Source: Salipiger marinus (GTDB lineage: Bacteria; Pseudomonadota; Alphaproteobacteria; Rhodobacterales; Rhodobacteraceae). Taken from it: a stretch of 64,000 nt of DNA. This document shows positions 40,736 to 49,245 of this stretch, in pieces. The position numbers and the translations under genes are program-made. The stretch lies in contig NZ_FNEJ01000021.1 of NCBI RefSeq assembly GCF_900100085.1, forward strand, positions 1-64,000. Direction: 5' to 3'. The first letter of the stretch is position 1, and every line of letters begins with the position of its first letter. Below the pieces are notes generated by a model that was not told where the DNA came from, searched no databases, and was given only the letters and a program-made list of their open reading frames with translations.

Positions 40736-42514
40736 TCAAAGCGGCGCACAGGCCGCCCCGAGCCAGTCCCGTGCCGCGCCTTCCACCAGCGGTGCGATAC
40801 GTTCCAGAACCTCGGCGTGATAGGCGTTCAGCCAGTCGCGCTCCGCGCTGGTCAGCAGCCCCGTCTCCACCAGATGCCGGTCGATGGGCACATAGGTCAG
40901 CGTCTCGAAACGCAGCATGCGCGCAACAGTCTGGCCGGGCAGGGGGGGCGCGGGCTCCACCGCGATGAGGTTCTCGATGCGGATACCATAAGCGCCCTCG
41001 CGATAGAAGCCCGGCTCGTTGGACAGGATCATCCCCGGCTCCAGCGGCACGGTGCCGCTGCGGGCGATGCGCTGCGGCCCCTCATGCACCGACAGATAGG
41101 CGCCGACGCCATGCCCGGTGCCATGGCCATAATCCAGCCCCGCCTCCCAGAGCGAGACCCGCGCCAGCGCGTCGATGTCGCGCCCGGCCAGCCCCTCGGG
41201 CCAGCGCAGCCGCGACAGCGCGATCATGCCCTTCAGCACGCGGGTGAAGGCCTGACGCTCCTCGTCTCCGGCAGGACCGATGGCCAGCGTGCGGGTGATG
41301 TCGGTGGTGCCGTCCTGATACTGCCCGCCGCTGTCCACCAGCAGCAGATCGCCCGCCTGCACCACGCGGTCGGTCTCCTCGGTCACGCGGTAATGCACGA
41401 TGGCGCCATTGGGACCGCTGCCCGCGATGGTCTCAAACGAGATGTCGCGCAGGGCATTGGTGGCGCGGCGCTCGGCCTCCAGCGCGCGCACCACGTCGAT
41501 CTCCGAAAAGCTGCCGGGGGTCTGCGCGTCGAGCCATGTCAGGAAGCGCACCATGGCCGCCCCGTCGCGCAGATGGGCGGCGCGGGTTCCGGCAAGCTCG
41601 GCCCCGGTCTTGCGCGCCTTGGGCAGAAGACAGGGATCGGGCGCCTCCACCAGCGCGCGGCCTGCCAGCGCCTCGGCCACCGCCACGGGGCAGGTGGCGG
41701 GGTCGATCTGCACCGGGCCTTCCAGCGCGCGCAGGGCGGGCAGAAAGGCGTCAGGCTCGGCCAGCGTGACCTGCGGCCCCAGATGCGCGCCCAGATCCGC
41801 CAGCTTCTCCGCCGCCATGAACAGCGTCACTCCTCCTTCGGCCTGCAGCAGCGCAAAGCCATGCGGCACCGGATTGCGCGGAATGTCGGATCCCCGGATG
41901 TTCAGCAGCCATGCCAGACTGTCGGGCAGGGTGAGGACACAGGCACGGGCGCGGGTGAGCCCCGCCGCCAGCTGCGCGATCTTGTCGCCATGGGACAGCC
42001 CCGCCAGATCCTCGGGCTGGGCAAAGACCCGGCCCGCGGGCGGCGGCGGCTGGTCGGTCCAGATCCGGTCCACCAGATTGGCGACCGGCACAAGCTCCAC
42101 CGCGCCCAGATCGGCGCGCAGCCGCGTGGCCTGCTCCACCGAAAGCAGCCATGGATCAAACCCGACCCGACCGCCCTGCGGCAGCCGCGCCGCGATCCAG
42201 ACGCCCAAGCTGGTTTCCGGCCAGTCCACCGGGGTGAACTCGGCGGCCACCTGCGCCTTGACCTGCACCCGGTAGCGGCCATCGACAAACACCCCGGCAC
42301 TGTCGCGCAGCGCCACGCAAAAGCCCGCCGATCCGGTAAAGCCGGTCAGCCATGCCAGCCGGTCGTCATGCGGCGCCACATATTCGCCCTGATGCGCATC
42401 GGCGCGCGGCACCAGAAACCCGTCCAGACCCTCCGCCGCAAGCTCGGCACGCAGGGCGGCCAGACGGGGCGGCCCCTGCTCCGGGCGGGCGGCGGTCTCG
42501 AAGCTCTGGAACAT
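40736..42514 (-). CDS. M24B aminopeptidase P-type metallopeptidase (Xaa-Pro aminopeptidase)
   Basis: A 592-residue cytoplasmic peptidase that removes N-terminal residues before proline. Two creatinase-like N-terminal domains (FLVPRADAHQGEYVAPHDDR) precede the catalytic pita-bread domain, with metal ligands in LLLVDSGGQYQDGTTDITRT, GTGHGVGAYLSVHEGP and SNEPGFYREGAYGIRIENL. The long form with an extra C-terminal region (ERDWLNAYHAEVLERI) matches the eukaryote-like APP family common in Rhodobacteraceae. The upstream gap to cobT holds repeat copy B. Confidence 0.93.
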   Translation of the reverse strand: MFQSFETAARPEQGPPRLAALRAELAAEGLDGFLVPRADAHQGEYVAPHDDRLAWLTGFTGSAGFCVALRDSAGVFVDGRYRVQVKAQVAAEFTPVDWPETSLGVWIAARLPQGGRVGFDPWLLSVEQATRLRADLGAVELVPVANLVDRIWTDQPPPPAGRVFAQPEDLAGLSHGDKIAQLAAGLTRARACVLTLPDSLAWLLNIRGSDIPRNPVPHGFALLQAEGGVTLFMAAEKLADLGAHLGPQVTLAEPDAFLPALRALEGPVQIDPATCPVAVAEALAGRALVEAPDPCLLPKARKTGAELAGTRAAHLRDGAAMVRFLTWLDAQTPGSFSEIDVVRALEAERRATNALRDISFETIAGSGPNGAIVHYRVTEETDRVVQAGDLLLVDSGGQYQDGTTDITRTLAIGPAGDEERQAFTRVLKGMIALSRLRWPEGLAGRDIDALARVSLWEAGLDYGHGTGHGVGAYLSVHEGPQRIARSGTVPLEPGMILSNEPGFYREGAYGIRIENLIAVEPAPPLPGQTVARMLRFETLTYVPIDRHLVETGLLTSAERDWLNAYHAEVLERIAPLVEGAARDWLGAACAPL

Positions 42515-42541
42515 GGCGGTCTCTCCTCTGGAGGGCTGGTC

Positions 42542-42666
42542 AGGGGCTCTGCCCCTCTTGGCGCGTGCCGCGCCAATTCACCCCGGGATATTTCTGGTCA
42601 GAAGAAAACTCGCATATCCTTCTTCTGACCAAAAATATCCCGGGGAGCCCGAGGGGCTGGCCCCTC
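42542..42666. repeat. Dispersed intergenic repeat, copy B (two facing elements)
   Basis: The left element has the head GGGGCTCTGCCCC and runs to CCCCGGGATATTTCTGGTCA, GAAGAA; the right element is its mirror, ending GAGGGGCTGGCCCCTC. The inner 26 bases (42581-42606 and 42620-42645) are inverted copies with one mismatch and 13 bases between. The pair would form a strong hairpin between the aminopeptidase and cobT genes and could terminate cobT transcription. Confidence 0.7.
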
Positions 42667-42678
42667 GGCCCCGGCATC

Positions 42679-44556
42679 TCAGCTTATGCGGCGCATGCCC
42701 ATGACCCGTGCCCGGGCGCGCGGGTCCGAATCGAACAGGGCGGCGAGCTGTTCGGTCATCGCTCCGGCGAGCTGTTCCACGTCGGTGATGGTCACGGCGC
42801 GGTTGTAGTAGCGGGTCACGTCATGGCCGATGCCGATGGCCAGCAGTTCCACCTGCCGGCGCCGTTCCACCATGGCGATGACATCGCGCAGGTGCTTTTC
42901 AAGGTAGTTGGCGGGGTTCACCGACAGGGTGCTGTCATCCACCGGCGCGCCATCGGAGATCACCATCAGGATCTTGCGCGCCTCGGGGCGCCCGACCATA
43001 CGCCGGTGCGCCCATTCCAGCGCCTCGCCGTCGATGTTTTCCTTCAGCAGGCCCTCTTTCATCATCAGGCCCAGATTGTCGCGCACCCGGCGCCACGGCG
43101 CGTCGGCGCGTTTGTAGATGATGTGACGCAGGTCATTCAGCCGCCCGGGCTGCTGTTCGCGCCCCTCGGCCAGCCATTTTTCACGGGCAAGCCCGCCCTT
43201 CCACGCGCGGGTGGTGAAGCCAAGGATCTCCACCTTGACCGAGCAGCGTTCCAGCGTGCGCGCCAGAACATCGGCACAGATCGCCGCGATGGAGATGGGG
43301 CGCCCGCGCATGGATCCGGAATTGTCCAGCAGCAGCGTCACCACCGTGTCGCGGAATTCCGTATCCTTCTCGACCTTGAAGCTGAGCGGGGTGGTCGGGT
43401 TCGCGACCACGCGTGCCAGACGTCCGGCATCAAGGATGCCTTCCTCCAGATCGAATTCCCAGCTGCGGTTCTGCTGCGCCTGCAGGCGGCGCTGCAGCTT
43501 GTTGGCCAGCCGCGACACCGCCCCTTTCAGCGGATCAAGCTGCTGGTCCAGATAGGCGCGCAGGCGTTCCAGTTCGGCGGGATCGGCCAGATCCTCGGCG
43601 GGGATTTCCTCGTCATGGCTGCCGTCATAGACCTTGTAGAGCGGATCGGCCTCGGAGGCGGCGGGGGGCGGCGGCGGTTCCAGCGGCGCCTCGCCGTCCG
43701 GCATCTCGGCCTCTTCGCCCATCTCCTGATCGGCAAGCTCGTCCATGGAGACCTGCGCCTGACTCTGGTCCTGCGTGTCGTCCTGCGACTGTTCGGGCGA
43801 GGCTTCCGCCTCGTCCTGATCCTGCTGGTCGTCGCCGTTGGAATCGGGCTGTTCGTCTTCGTCGGATCCGGGTTCGGCCTCGTCCTGCTGGTCGTCATCC
43901 AGCTGGTCCGGGTCATCGCCCAGCTGGTCGCCATAGCCCAGATCGGTGATGATCTGCCGCGCGAAACGGGCAAAGGCGGTCTGGTCGGCCAGCTTGTCCT
44001 GCAGGCTTTCCAGCGTGCCGCCCGCCTGATCCTCGATGAAGCCGCGCCACAGTTCCATGACATGGCGCGCGTCCTTGGGCAGGTCGCGTCCGGTGGCCAG
44101 ATGGCGGATCATGTAGCCCGCTGCCACCGGCAGCGGCGCCTCCGAGGCCTGGGTGATCTGCCCATAGCCGCGCCGCGCCGCCTCGTGGCCGATCTTGGCG
44201 TCGATATTGCCGGCGGTGCCGGGCATGTCGCGCGCCCCCATCGCTTCGCAGCGCGCGGTTTCCATCGCCTCGTAAAGATCGCGGGCGATGGCGCCGGGGG
44301 GCGCGTAGCGGGTATGGGTCGCGGGATCGTGATAGCGCCGGTACAGCGCCAGCGCGTCGGCGGTGCCGCGGGCCAGCAGCACCTCGTCGCGGGTCAGACG
44401 GCGCGACACCTGCGGCAGGCGCATGATGTCGCCCGACACCCCGGAGGGGTCGACGGAATAGTTGACCGTAAGCTCGGGATCGTCGGCCATGACCTTGGTG
44501 GCCTCGGCCAGCGCCTTCTTGAACGGATCTGCGGGGTTGTCGGTGTCGCGTGCCAT
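42679..44556 (-). CDS. cobT: Cobaltochelatase subunit CobT
   Basis: A 625-residue subunit of the aerobic cobaltochelatase CobNST, which inserts cobalt into hydrogenobyrinate a,c-diamide. The N-terminal helical part is followed by a long acidic, Gln/Asp-rich region (residues about 210-320) and a C-terminal von Willebrand A domain with the MIDAS motif DNSGSMRG (Asp411) and [11 protein letters not shown]. CobT works with the AAA+ protein CobS, encoded 1.2 kb away at 45773. ATG 44556 gives the standard N-terminus. The gap to the downstream gene holds repeat copy B. Confidence 0.95.
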   Translation of the reverse strand: MARDTDNPADPFKKALAEATKVMADDPELTVNYSVDPSGVSGDIMRLPQVSRRLTRDEVLLARGTADALALYRRYHDPATHTRYAPPGAIARDLYEAMETARCEAMGARDMPGTAGNIDAKIGHEAARRGYGQITQASEAPLPVAAGYMIRHLATGRDLPKDARHVMELWRGFIEDQAGGTLESLQDKLADQTAFARFARQIITDLGYGDQLGDDPDQLDDDQQDEAEPGSDEDEQPDSNGDDQQDQDEAEASPEQSQDDTQDQSQAQVSMDELADQEMGEEAEMPDGEAPLEPPPPPAASEADPLYKVYDGSHDEEIPAEDLADPAELERLRAYLDQQLDPLKGAVSRLANKLQRRLQAQQNRSWEFDLEEGILDAGRLARVVANPTTPLSFKVEKDTEFRDTVVTLLLDNSGSMRGRPISIAAICADVLARTLERCSVKVEILGFTTRAWKGGLAREKWLAEGREQQPGRLNDLRHIIYKRADAPWRRVRDNLGLMMKEGLLKENIDGEALEWAHRRMVGRPEARKILMVISDGAPVDDSTLSVNPANYLEKHLRDVIAMVERRRQVELLAIGIGHDVTRYYNRAVTITDVEQLAGAMTEQLAALFDSDPRARARVMGMRRIS

Positions 44557-44690
44557 GGCACAGGTTTCGCGCCGCCGCGCGGGATTGGCAAGAGGGAAGC
44601 GCACAGCGGCTGTGCGGGGACCGGATCTTTGCCTGTGGACCGTGCCGCGCCATGTTGTGCGGGGACACCCCCTTTGCCAAGGAGACTTTC

Positions 44691-45287
44691 ATGACCCGCA
44701 AGCCCCGCATCGCCGTCATCACCGGCAGCACCCGTGACGCGCGCTGGAACCATGTGCCCGCCGACTGGATCACCGCGCGCCTGCAGGCCGATGGCCGGAT
44801 GGAAGCCGAGCTTCTGGACCTGCGCGATTTCGACCTGCCCTTCTTTGACGAGGCGGCCTCCAACCTCTGGGCGCCCTCGCAGGATCCCCGTGCCGTGCGC
44901 TGGCAGGAAACGCTGGCGGAGTTTGACGGCTATATTTTTGTGGTCGCGGAATACAACCACTCCATCACCGGTGTGCTGAAGAACGCGCTGGATCAGGCCT
45001 ACAAGGAATGGAACCGCAAGCCTGCAGGCGCCGTGGGCTATGGCGGCGTGGGGGCTGCGCGCGCGATCGAGCATCTGCGCGGCATCGCGGTGGAGCTGCA
45101 GATGGTGCCGCTGCGCAACGCCGTACATATCGCTGCCGGCACCTTCATGGAGGTTCATCCGCTGGGCGGGCAGGAAAAGCCGCTGGCGGAGGTCGAGAAC
45201 GCCATCGGCGGATCTGCCGATGCGATGATCGAAGAACTGCTGTGGTGGGCCGAGGCCACCATGGCCGCCCGCGCCACAAGCGCCTGA
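44691..45287 (+). CDS. NADPH-dependent FMN reductase family protein
   Basis: A 198-residue flavodoxin-like oxidoreductase: IAVITGSTRDARWNHVPADW binds FMN phosphate, and VAEYNHSITGVLKNALDQAY, PAGAVGYGGVGAARAIEHL complete the family pattern. Such proteins reduce FMN, quinones, azo dyes or chromate with NAD(P)H. It starts at ATG 44691 behind AAGGAGACTTTC. It lies between cobT and cobS on the opposite strand; a link to cobalt reduction is possible but unsupported. Its stop is eight bases before repeat copy C. Confidence 0.88.
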   Translation: MTRKPRIAVITGSTRDARWNHVPADWITARLQADGRMEAELLDLRDFDLPFFDEAASNLWAPSQDPRAVRWQETLAEFDGYIFVVAEYNHSITGVLKNALDQAYKEWNRKPAGAVGYGGVGAARAIEHLRGIAVELQMVPLRNAVHIAAGTFMEVHPLGGQEKPLAEVENAIGGSADAMIEELLWWAEATMAARATSA

Positions 45288-45294
45288 GGGGGCA

Positions 45295-45354
45295 GGGGGG
45301 CTCTGCCCCCCGCGCCTGCGGCGCTCCCCCCGGAGTTTAGGGGCAAGATGAAAG
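45295..45354 (+). repeat. Dispersed intergenic repeat, copy C
   Basis: Head GGGGGGCTCTGCCCCCC, GC arm CGCGCCTGCGGCGC, then TCCCCCCGGAGTTT and tail AGGGGCAAGATGAAAG. It is a near-identical inverted partner of copy D at 45680-45740, differing at about three positions. The two flank the 109-residue gene at 45357. Confidence 0.8.
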
Positions 45355-45356
45355 CG

Positions 45357-45686
45357 CTACTCCGCGCGCAGCAGCCCATCGCAGCGCGCGGCAATGCGTT
45401 CGGCGAGATCCCGGCTCTGCCTGTCGCCGCGAAGCACGCCCCGATGCAGCAGCCGGAATCCTTCCCGTTCACGGGCGAAGGCGGCGTCATCGGGTGTGGT
45501 GATGCGCGCCCGGAAGTCATCCGCCAGCGCTTCAGATGTGGCAGGGCTGATCCCGTAACCGGGGGAGGCGCGGCGGATATCGGCGGAGGCCTGCCAGAAG
45601 GCGGCGCAGCGCAGCGCCGCGTCGCTGTCCGCCGCGCCCGGACCCGCGGCAAGCAGAAGGCCGAGGCACAGCCCCGGCCCTTTCAT
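45357..45686 (-). CDS. Small secreted protein between inverted repeats
   Basis: A 109-residue protein with a signal peptide (MKGPGLCLGLLLAAGPGAAD) and a mature part of about 90 residues (AALRCAAFWQASADIRRASP, LADDFRARITTPDDAAFARE, DLAERIAARCDGLLRAE) with two cysteines, probably a periplasmic disulfide-bonded helical protein. I do not recognise the family. The start ATG lies in the tail of repeat D (CAAGATGAAAGGG), so repeat and gene overlap; its stop is two bases from copy C. A weak GACGGGCAAG precedes the ATG. It lies upstream of nothing obvious and between cobS and the FMN reductase. Confidence 0.6.
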   Translation of the reverse strand: MKGPGLCLGLLLAAGPGAADSDAALRCAAFWQASADIRRASPGYGISPATSEALADDFRARITTPDDAAFAREREGFRLLHRGVLRGDRQSRDLAERIAARCDGLLRAE

Positions 45687-45740
45687 CTTGCCCGTCAAAC
45701 TCCGGGGGGAGCGCCGCAGGCGCGGGGGGCAGAGCCCCCC
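45680..45740 (-). repeat. Dispersed intergenic repeat, copy D (inverted relative to C)
   Basis: Read on the minus strand it is GGGGGGCTCTGCCCCCC, CGCGCCTGCGGCGC, TCCCCCCGGAGTTT and GACGGGCAAGATGAAAG. It matches copy C over about 58 bases. Its tail supplies the start codon of the small secreted protein gene. Confidence 0.8.
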
Positions 45741-45772
45741 GGCAGCGGCTGTCCCTCGCGGAGCGCGCCCGG

Positions 45773-46759
45773 TCACGTGATGGACAGGCTTGCGGCGCTT
45801 TCGGGCAGTTCCTCGTCAAAGCAGCGCTGGTAGAATTCCGCCACTGTCTGGCGTTCCAGCTCGTCGCATTTGTTGAGGAAGCTCAGCCGGAACGCGTAGC
45901 CGACGTTGCGGAAGATCTCGGCATTCTGCGCCCAGGCGATGACCGTCCGCGGCGACATCACCGTCGACAGTTCGCCGTTCATGAAGGCGCGGCGGGTGAA
46001 GTCGGCCACGGTCACCATCTGGCGGATGGTCTTGCGGCCCTTCTCGTTGTTGTAATGCGGGGCCTTCGACAGCACGATGTTCACTTCGGCGTCGATGCTG
46101 AGATAGTTCAGCGTCGCCACGAGGCTCCAGCGGTCCATCTGGCCTTGGTTGATCTGCTGGGTACCGTGGTAAAGCCCGGTCGTGTCGCCCAGACCCACGG
46201 TGTTGGCGGTGGCGAAGATGCGGAAATACTTGTGCGGGGTCAGCACCTGATTCTGGTCCAGCAGCGTCAGCTTGCCGTCGGTTTCCAGCACGCGCTGGAT
46301 CACGAACATCACGTCGGCGCGGCCTGCATCATATTCGTCGAACACGATGGCGCAGGGGTTGCGCAGCGCCCAGGGCAGGATGCCTTCCTGAAACTGGGTG
46401 GTCTGCTTGCCGTCCACCAGCTTGATCGCGTCCTTGCCGATCAGGTCGATCCGGCTGATATGGCTGTCGAGGTTGACCCGCACGGCCGGCCAGTTCAGGC
46501 GGCTGGCCACCTGTTCGATATGGGTCGATTTGCCGGTGCCGTGATAGCCCTGGATCATCACGCGGCGGTTGTTGCGAAAGCCCGCAAGGATGGCCAGCGT
46601 GGTGTCGGGGTCGAACTTGTAGGTGCTGTCCAGATCCGGCACGCGGTCGGTGCGGTCGGCAAAGCCATGCACCACCATGTCGGTGTCGATGCCGAACACC
46701 TCGCGGACCGAGATTTCCTCGGTGGGTTTCGCATTGATGTCGATGATGCCATCCGCCAT
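45773..46759 (-). CDS. cobS: Cobaltochelatase AAA+ subunit CobS
   Basis: A 328-residue AAA+ ATPase that drives cobalt insertion with CobT and CobN. Walker A is GYHGTGKST (residues 71-79), Walker [18 protein letters not shown], sensor region [20 protein letters not shown], and the family N-terminus [20 protein letters not shown] is intact. The ATG is at 46759. Its 3' end is followed by the inverted-repeat cassette and then the FMN reductase, which separate it from cobT. Confidence 0.95.
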   Translation of the reverse strand: MADGIIDINAKPTEEISVREVFGIDTDMVVHGFADRTDRVPDLDSTYKFDPDTTLAILAGFRNNRRVMIQGYHGTGKSTHIEQVASRLNWPAVRVNLDSHISRIDLIGKDAIKLVDGKQTTQFQEGILPWALRNPCAIVFDEYDAGRADVMFVIQRVLETDGKLTLLDQNQVLTPHKYFRIFATANTVGLGDTTGLYHGTQQINQGQMDRWSLVATLNYLSIDAEVNIVLSKAPHYNNEKGRKTIRQMVTVADFTRRAFMNGELSTVMSPRTVIAWAQNAEIFRNVGYAFRLSFLNKCDELERQTVAEFYQRCFDEELPESAASLSIT

Positions 46760-47002
46760 GGTCGTGCCCCTGTCCGGTCGTGAAGAAACTTGGGCTCCGT
46801 CGTGCCTCATATCCTGACCAAGGGCAAGGGGCGCGGGCGCATCGTCGCCGGGCGGGCCGGTGATTGGCGGCGGCGCGGGCAAAGCTGCGCCGCAGCACCG
46901 GTCGGGCGCGCGCTCAAATATCTGTCCGCGAATATGTTTGCCGGGGCCAGCGGCCCGCGCTAGGGTATCGCTCGACGAACAGAGACCGGCGAAAAATAAA
47001 CC

Positions 47003-47554
47003 GTGACTTCCCCGCATCCTGATATCGAGGATCTGATCGCCCGCATCGCGATGGGGGACAGAGCATCCTTCCGCACGCTCTATGATCGCACCTCCGCGAA
47101 ACTCTTTGGCGTCTGCCTGCGTGTCTTGGATGATCGCACCCAAGCCGAGGAGGCATTACAGGATGTCTTCATCAAGGTCTGGAACAATGCCGGTCAGTAC
47201 CGGGTCAACGGGTTTTCTCCGATGACGTGGCTGATCACTCTGGCGCGCAATGCGGCGGTGGACCGGCGGCGGAAGCGTGATGCGGGCCGACGGCCCGAGC
47301 CGATCGATGCTGCGGATTTTGTGGCCGATCCCTCTCCGGGCCCTGCAGCCCTGCTGGAGGCGCGGGCCGAAGCGGCGGCGCTGGGGGCCTGTCTGCGGGA
47401 ACTGCCGCCCGACCGCGCCGAGATGGTCCGCAGGGCCTATCTGGAAGGCGCCACCTATGCCGAGCTGTCCACCGCGACGGGGGTCAAGCTCAACACTGTT
47501 CGAACCTGGCTGCGACGCAGCCTGATGCAACTGAGGGAGTGCCTGAGCCGATGA
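47003..47554 (+). CDS. ECF-type RNA polymerase sigma factor (SigK-like)
   Basis: A 183-residue group 4 sigma factor. Region 2 is [20 protein letters not shown] with [18 protein letters not shown] and [20 protein letters not shown]; region 4 is [20 protein letters not shown] and [20 protein letters not shown]. It starts at a GTG at 47003. An anti-sigma factor overlaps its stop by four bases and a fasciclin gene follows, the arrangement of sigK-rskA and fasciclin targets in other bacteria. The recognised promoter is not evident from two gene starts. Confidence 0.9.
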   Translation: MTSPHPDIEDLIARIAMGDRASFRTLYDRTSAKLFGVCLRVLDDRTQAEEALQDVFIKVWNNAGQYRVNGFSPMTWLITLARNAAVDRRRKRDAGRRPEPIDAADFVADPSPGPAALLEARAEAAALGACLRELPPDRAEMVRRAYLEGATYAELSTATGVKLNTVRTWLRRSLMQLRECLSR

Positions 47555-48258
47555 CCGGGCGAGACGAGACGGATCTGCCGGGGGGCTGGGAAGCCGCCGC
47601 GGCGGAATACGTCCTCGGGCTTCTGCCGGAGGCTGAGGCGCGCGCCTTTCATGCGCGGCTGGGGCAGGACCGTGACCTGCAGCGCGATGTCGAGGCATGG
47701 CAGGATTACTTTTCCACCCTGACGGACGAGATCGCGCCGGTGGCGCCGCCGCCGCAGGTGCTGCGCCGGATCGAGGCGCGGCTTTATGGCCGTCGCCGCC
47801 GGGGCTTTGGCAGCAGTCTGCTGCCCTATCTGCTGGGCGCGGTCACCGCCGGGGCGCTGGCCTGGGCCGCGCTGACCACGGGTCTGGTCGGACCGGCGGA
47901 AGATCCGCATCTTTATGCCGAACTGCGGGTGCCCGACCGGGGGCTCGACATGCTGGCGCATTGGTCGCCGGAAACCGGCACCTTCATGGTGCGCTGGGAT
48001 GGCGGGGATTATCCCGACGACCGCGCGCTGCAGATCTGGGTGATCCCCGAAGGGGCGGAAACGCCGCTGTCGGTGGGCCTGATCGCGCGCGGCGAGGGGC
48101 TGACCTCGATCTGGCTGCCGGAGGATCTGGCGGCGCAGGTGCCGGGGGCCACGGTCGCCATTTCCGAAGAGCCCGAGGGCGGATCGCCCACCGGCCTGCC
48201 CACCGGCCCGGTGCTGGCCAGCGGCCTGCTGGACGCCCGCATCCCCGCCAGCCTGTGA
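47551..48258 (+). CDS. Anti-sigma factor, RskA type
   Basis: A 235-residue protein with an N-terminal cytoplasmic sigma-binding region (AAAEYVLGLLPEAEARAFHA), one membrane helix (LLPYLLGAVTAGALAWAALT, around residues 92-111) and a C-terminal periplasmic RskA domain (DRALQIWVIPEGAETPLSVG, LTSIWLPEDLAAQ, VAISEEPEGGSPTGLPTGPV). It would hold the ECF sigma factor inactive at the membrane. Its ATG overlaps the sigma stop (ATGA), so the two are made together. Confidence 0.9.
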   Translation: MTGRDETDLPGGWEAAAAEYVLGLLPEAEARAFHARLGQDRDLQRDVEAWQDYFSTLTDEIAPVAPPPQVLRRIEARLYGRRRRGFGSSLLPYLLGAVTAGALAWAALTTGLVGPAEDPHLYAELRVPDRGLDMLAHWSPETGTFMVRWDGGDYPDDRALQIWVIPEGAETPLSVGLIARGEGLTSIWLPEDLAAQVPGATVAISEEPEGGSPTGLPTGPVLASGLLDARIPASL

Positions 48259-48267
48259 CGGTCGCGC

Positions 48268-48283
48268 GGCGCCTTCGGGCGCC
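48268..48283 (+). other. UUCG-tetraloop hairpin after the anti-sigma gene
   Basis: GGCGCC-TTCG-GGCGCC is a short, very stable hairpin nine bases after the anti-sigma stop. No U-run follows, so it may stabilise the 3' end of the sigma/anti-sigma message or give partial termination. A further hairpin (CCCGCCG-ACATC-CGGCGGG, 48365-48383) sits in the fasciclin leader, just before its Shine-Dalgarno. Confidence 0.4.
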
Positions 48284-48404
48284 TGCGCATGGTCACGCGG
48301 ATGTGAGCGGAACCGCTGCCGCCGCTGAAACTCCAACCCGCCAGATGGCGTGACTTCGACTGATCCCGCCGACATCCGGCGGGGCAGTTGGAGGAACTAT
48401 CATC

Positions 48405-48953
48405 ATGTTTGACGCATTCAAGGTTGCCCTTCTGGTCCTGCCGCTTGGCCTGCCGGTCGTCGCGCAGGAAAACCCGATGGTGGGCGGCGCCGCCATGTTT
48501 GCCGACCGCTCCATCGTGGCGAACGCGGTCAATTCCAAGGATCATGAAACGCTGGTCGCCGCCGTGCAGCAGGCCGGTCTGGTGGACACGCTGAATTCCG
48601 AAGGTCCGTTCACGGTCTTCGCGCCGACCGATGCGGCCTTTGACCGGATTTCCGACGAAAGCCTGTCGCAGCTGATGATGCCGCAGAACAAGGCGCAGCT
48701 GGCCCAGATCCTGACCTGTCATGTCGTGGCTGCCAGCGTGATGTCCGATGCCATCGCCGGGATGATCGCGGATGATGGCGGCGTGCATCCGGTGCCGACC
48801 GTCGGCGGCTGCACGCTGCAGGCGCGGATGCAGGGCGGCAAGATCACGCTGACCGATGAACAGGGCCGTTCTGCCACCGTGACCATCGCGGATGTGCGCC
48901 AGTCCAACGGCGTCATCCATGTGATCGACCGGGTGCTGCTGCCCGCCATGTAA
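48405..48953 (+). CDS. Secreted fasciclin-domain protein
   Basis: A 182-residue exported protein: signal peptide KVALLVLPLGLPVVAQENP, then one FAS1 domain with DHETLVAAVQQAGLVDTLNS, GPFTVFAPTDAAFDRI, LTCHVVAASVMS and the closing NGVIHVIDRVLLPAM. FAS1 domains mediate adhesion. It follows the ECF sigma/anti-sigma pair and is probably its target gene, as for MPT70/MPT83 with SigK in mycobacteria. It starts at ATG 48405 behind GGAGGAACT. Confidence 0.92.
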   Translation: MFDAFKVALLVLPLGLPVVAQENPMVGGAAMFADRSIVANAVNSKDHETLVAAVQQAGLVDTLNSEGPFTVFAPTDAAFDRISDESLSQLMMPQNKAQLAQILTCHVVAASVMSDAIAGMIADDGGVHPVPTVGGCTLQARMQGGKITLTDEQGRSATVTIADVRQSNGVIHVIDRVLLPAM

Positions 48954-48968
48954 GCCCCGGACGGCAAA

Positions 48969-48998
48969 CCGCCCCGCCGGAGGGTGACGGCGGGGCGG
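48969..48998 (+). terminator. GC-rich terminator-like hairpin after the fasciclin gene
   Basis: CCGCCCCGCCG and CGGCGGGGCGG form a perfect 11-base stem with an eight-base loop, 15 bases after the fasciclin stop. There is no U-tract. It also marks the left edge of a highly structured, non-coding stretch. Confidence 0.55.
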
Positions 48999-48999
48999 C

Positions 49000-49245
49000 A
49001 GACAGGGACAACCTGCACGCCTAGGGGAGTGGCGTGCAGGCCCGTTCGGTCCGTGAGAGTCCGGCACAGGGAGCGCGGAAGCTCACCGGTGGATCATCTC
49101 CACCGACAGCCCAGCCCTACCATGTGTTGAAGGCGAGCGTCCAGCGTGAACGTGCAACCATAGGGTGAGCGAAGGCGAGAAGCTGCCGAGTCGGCGAAAA
49201 GGCCGGGGAGATGCCGAAATTTCCGGCACATCCCTGACTGGCTCA
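49000..49245 (+). ncRNA. Probable group II intron 5' fragment (structured RNA, no maturase)
   Basis: About 240 bases without a gene show strong RNA structure: CCTGCACGCC/GGCGTGCAGG with a nine-base loop, CGGTGGA/TCCACCG, CCCTA/TAGGG and GCCGGGGA/TTTCCGGC. The phrases GTGAGAGTCCGGCACAGGG, GTGAACGTGCAACCATAGGG and CGAAGGCGAGAAGCTGCCGA resemble the domain I region upstream of bacterial group II intron maturases as I recall them. No reverse-transcriptase frame follows; the sequence runs into the 3' end of the dnaJ-like gene. A different structured RNA is possible. Confidence 0.5.

Noticed and set aside
43700-43930. Acidic, Gln/Asp-rich repeats in cobT as a sign of a corrupted gene
   Set aside because: Such an acidic linker before the von Willebrand A domain is normal in CobT proteins.
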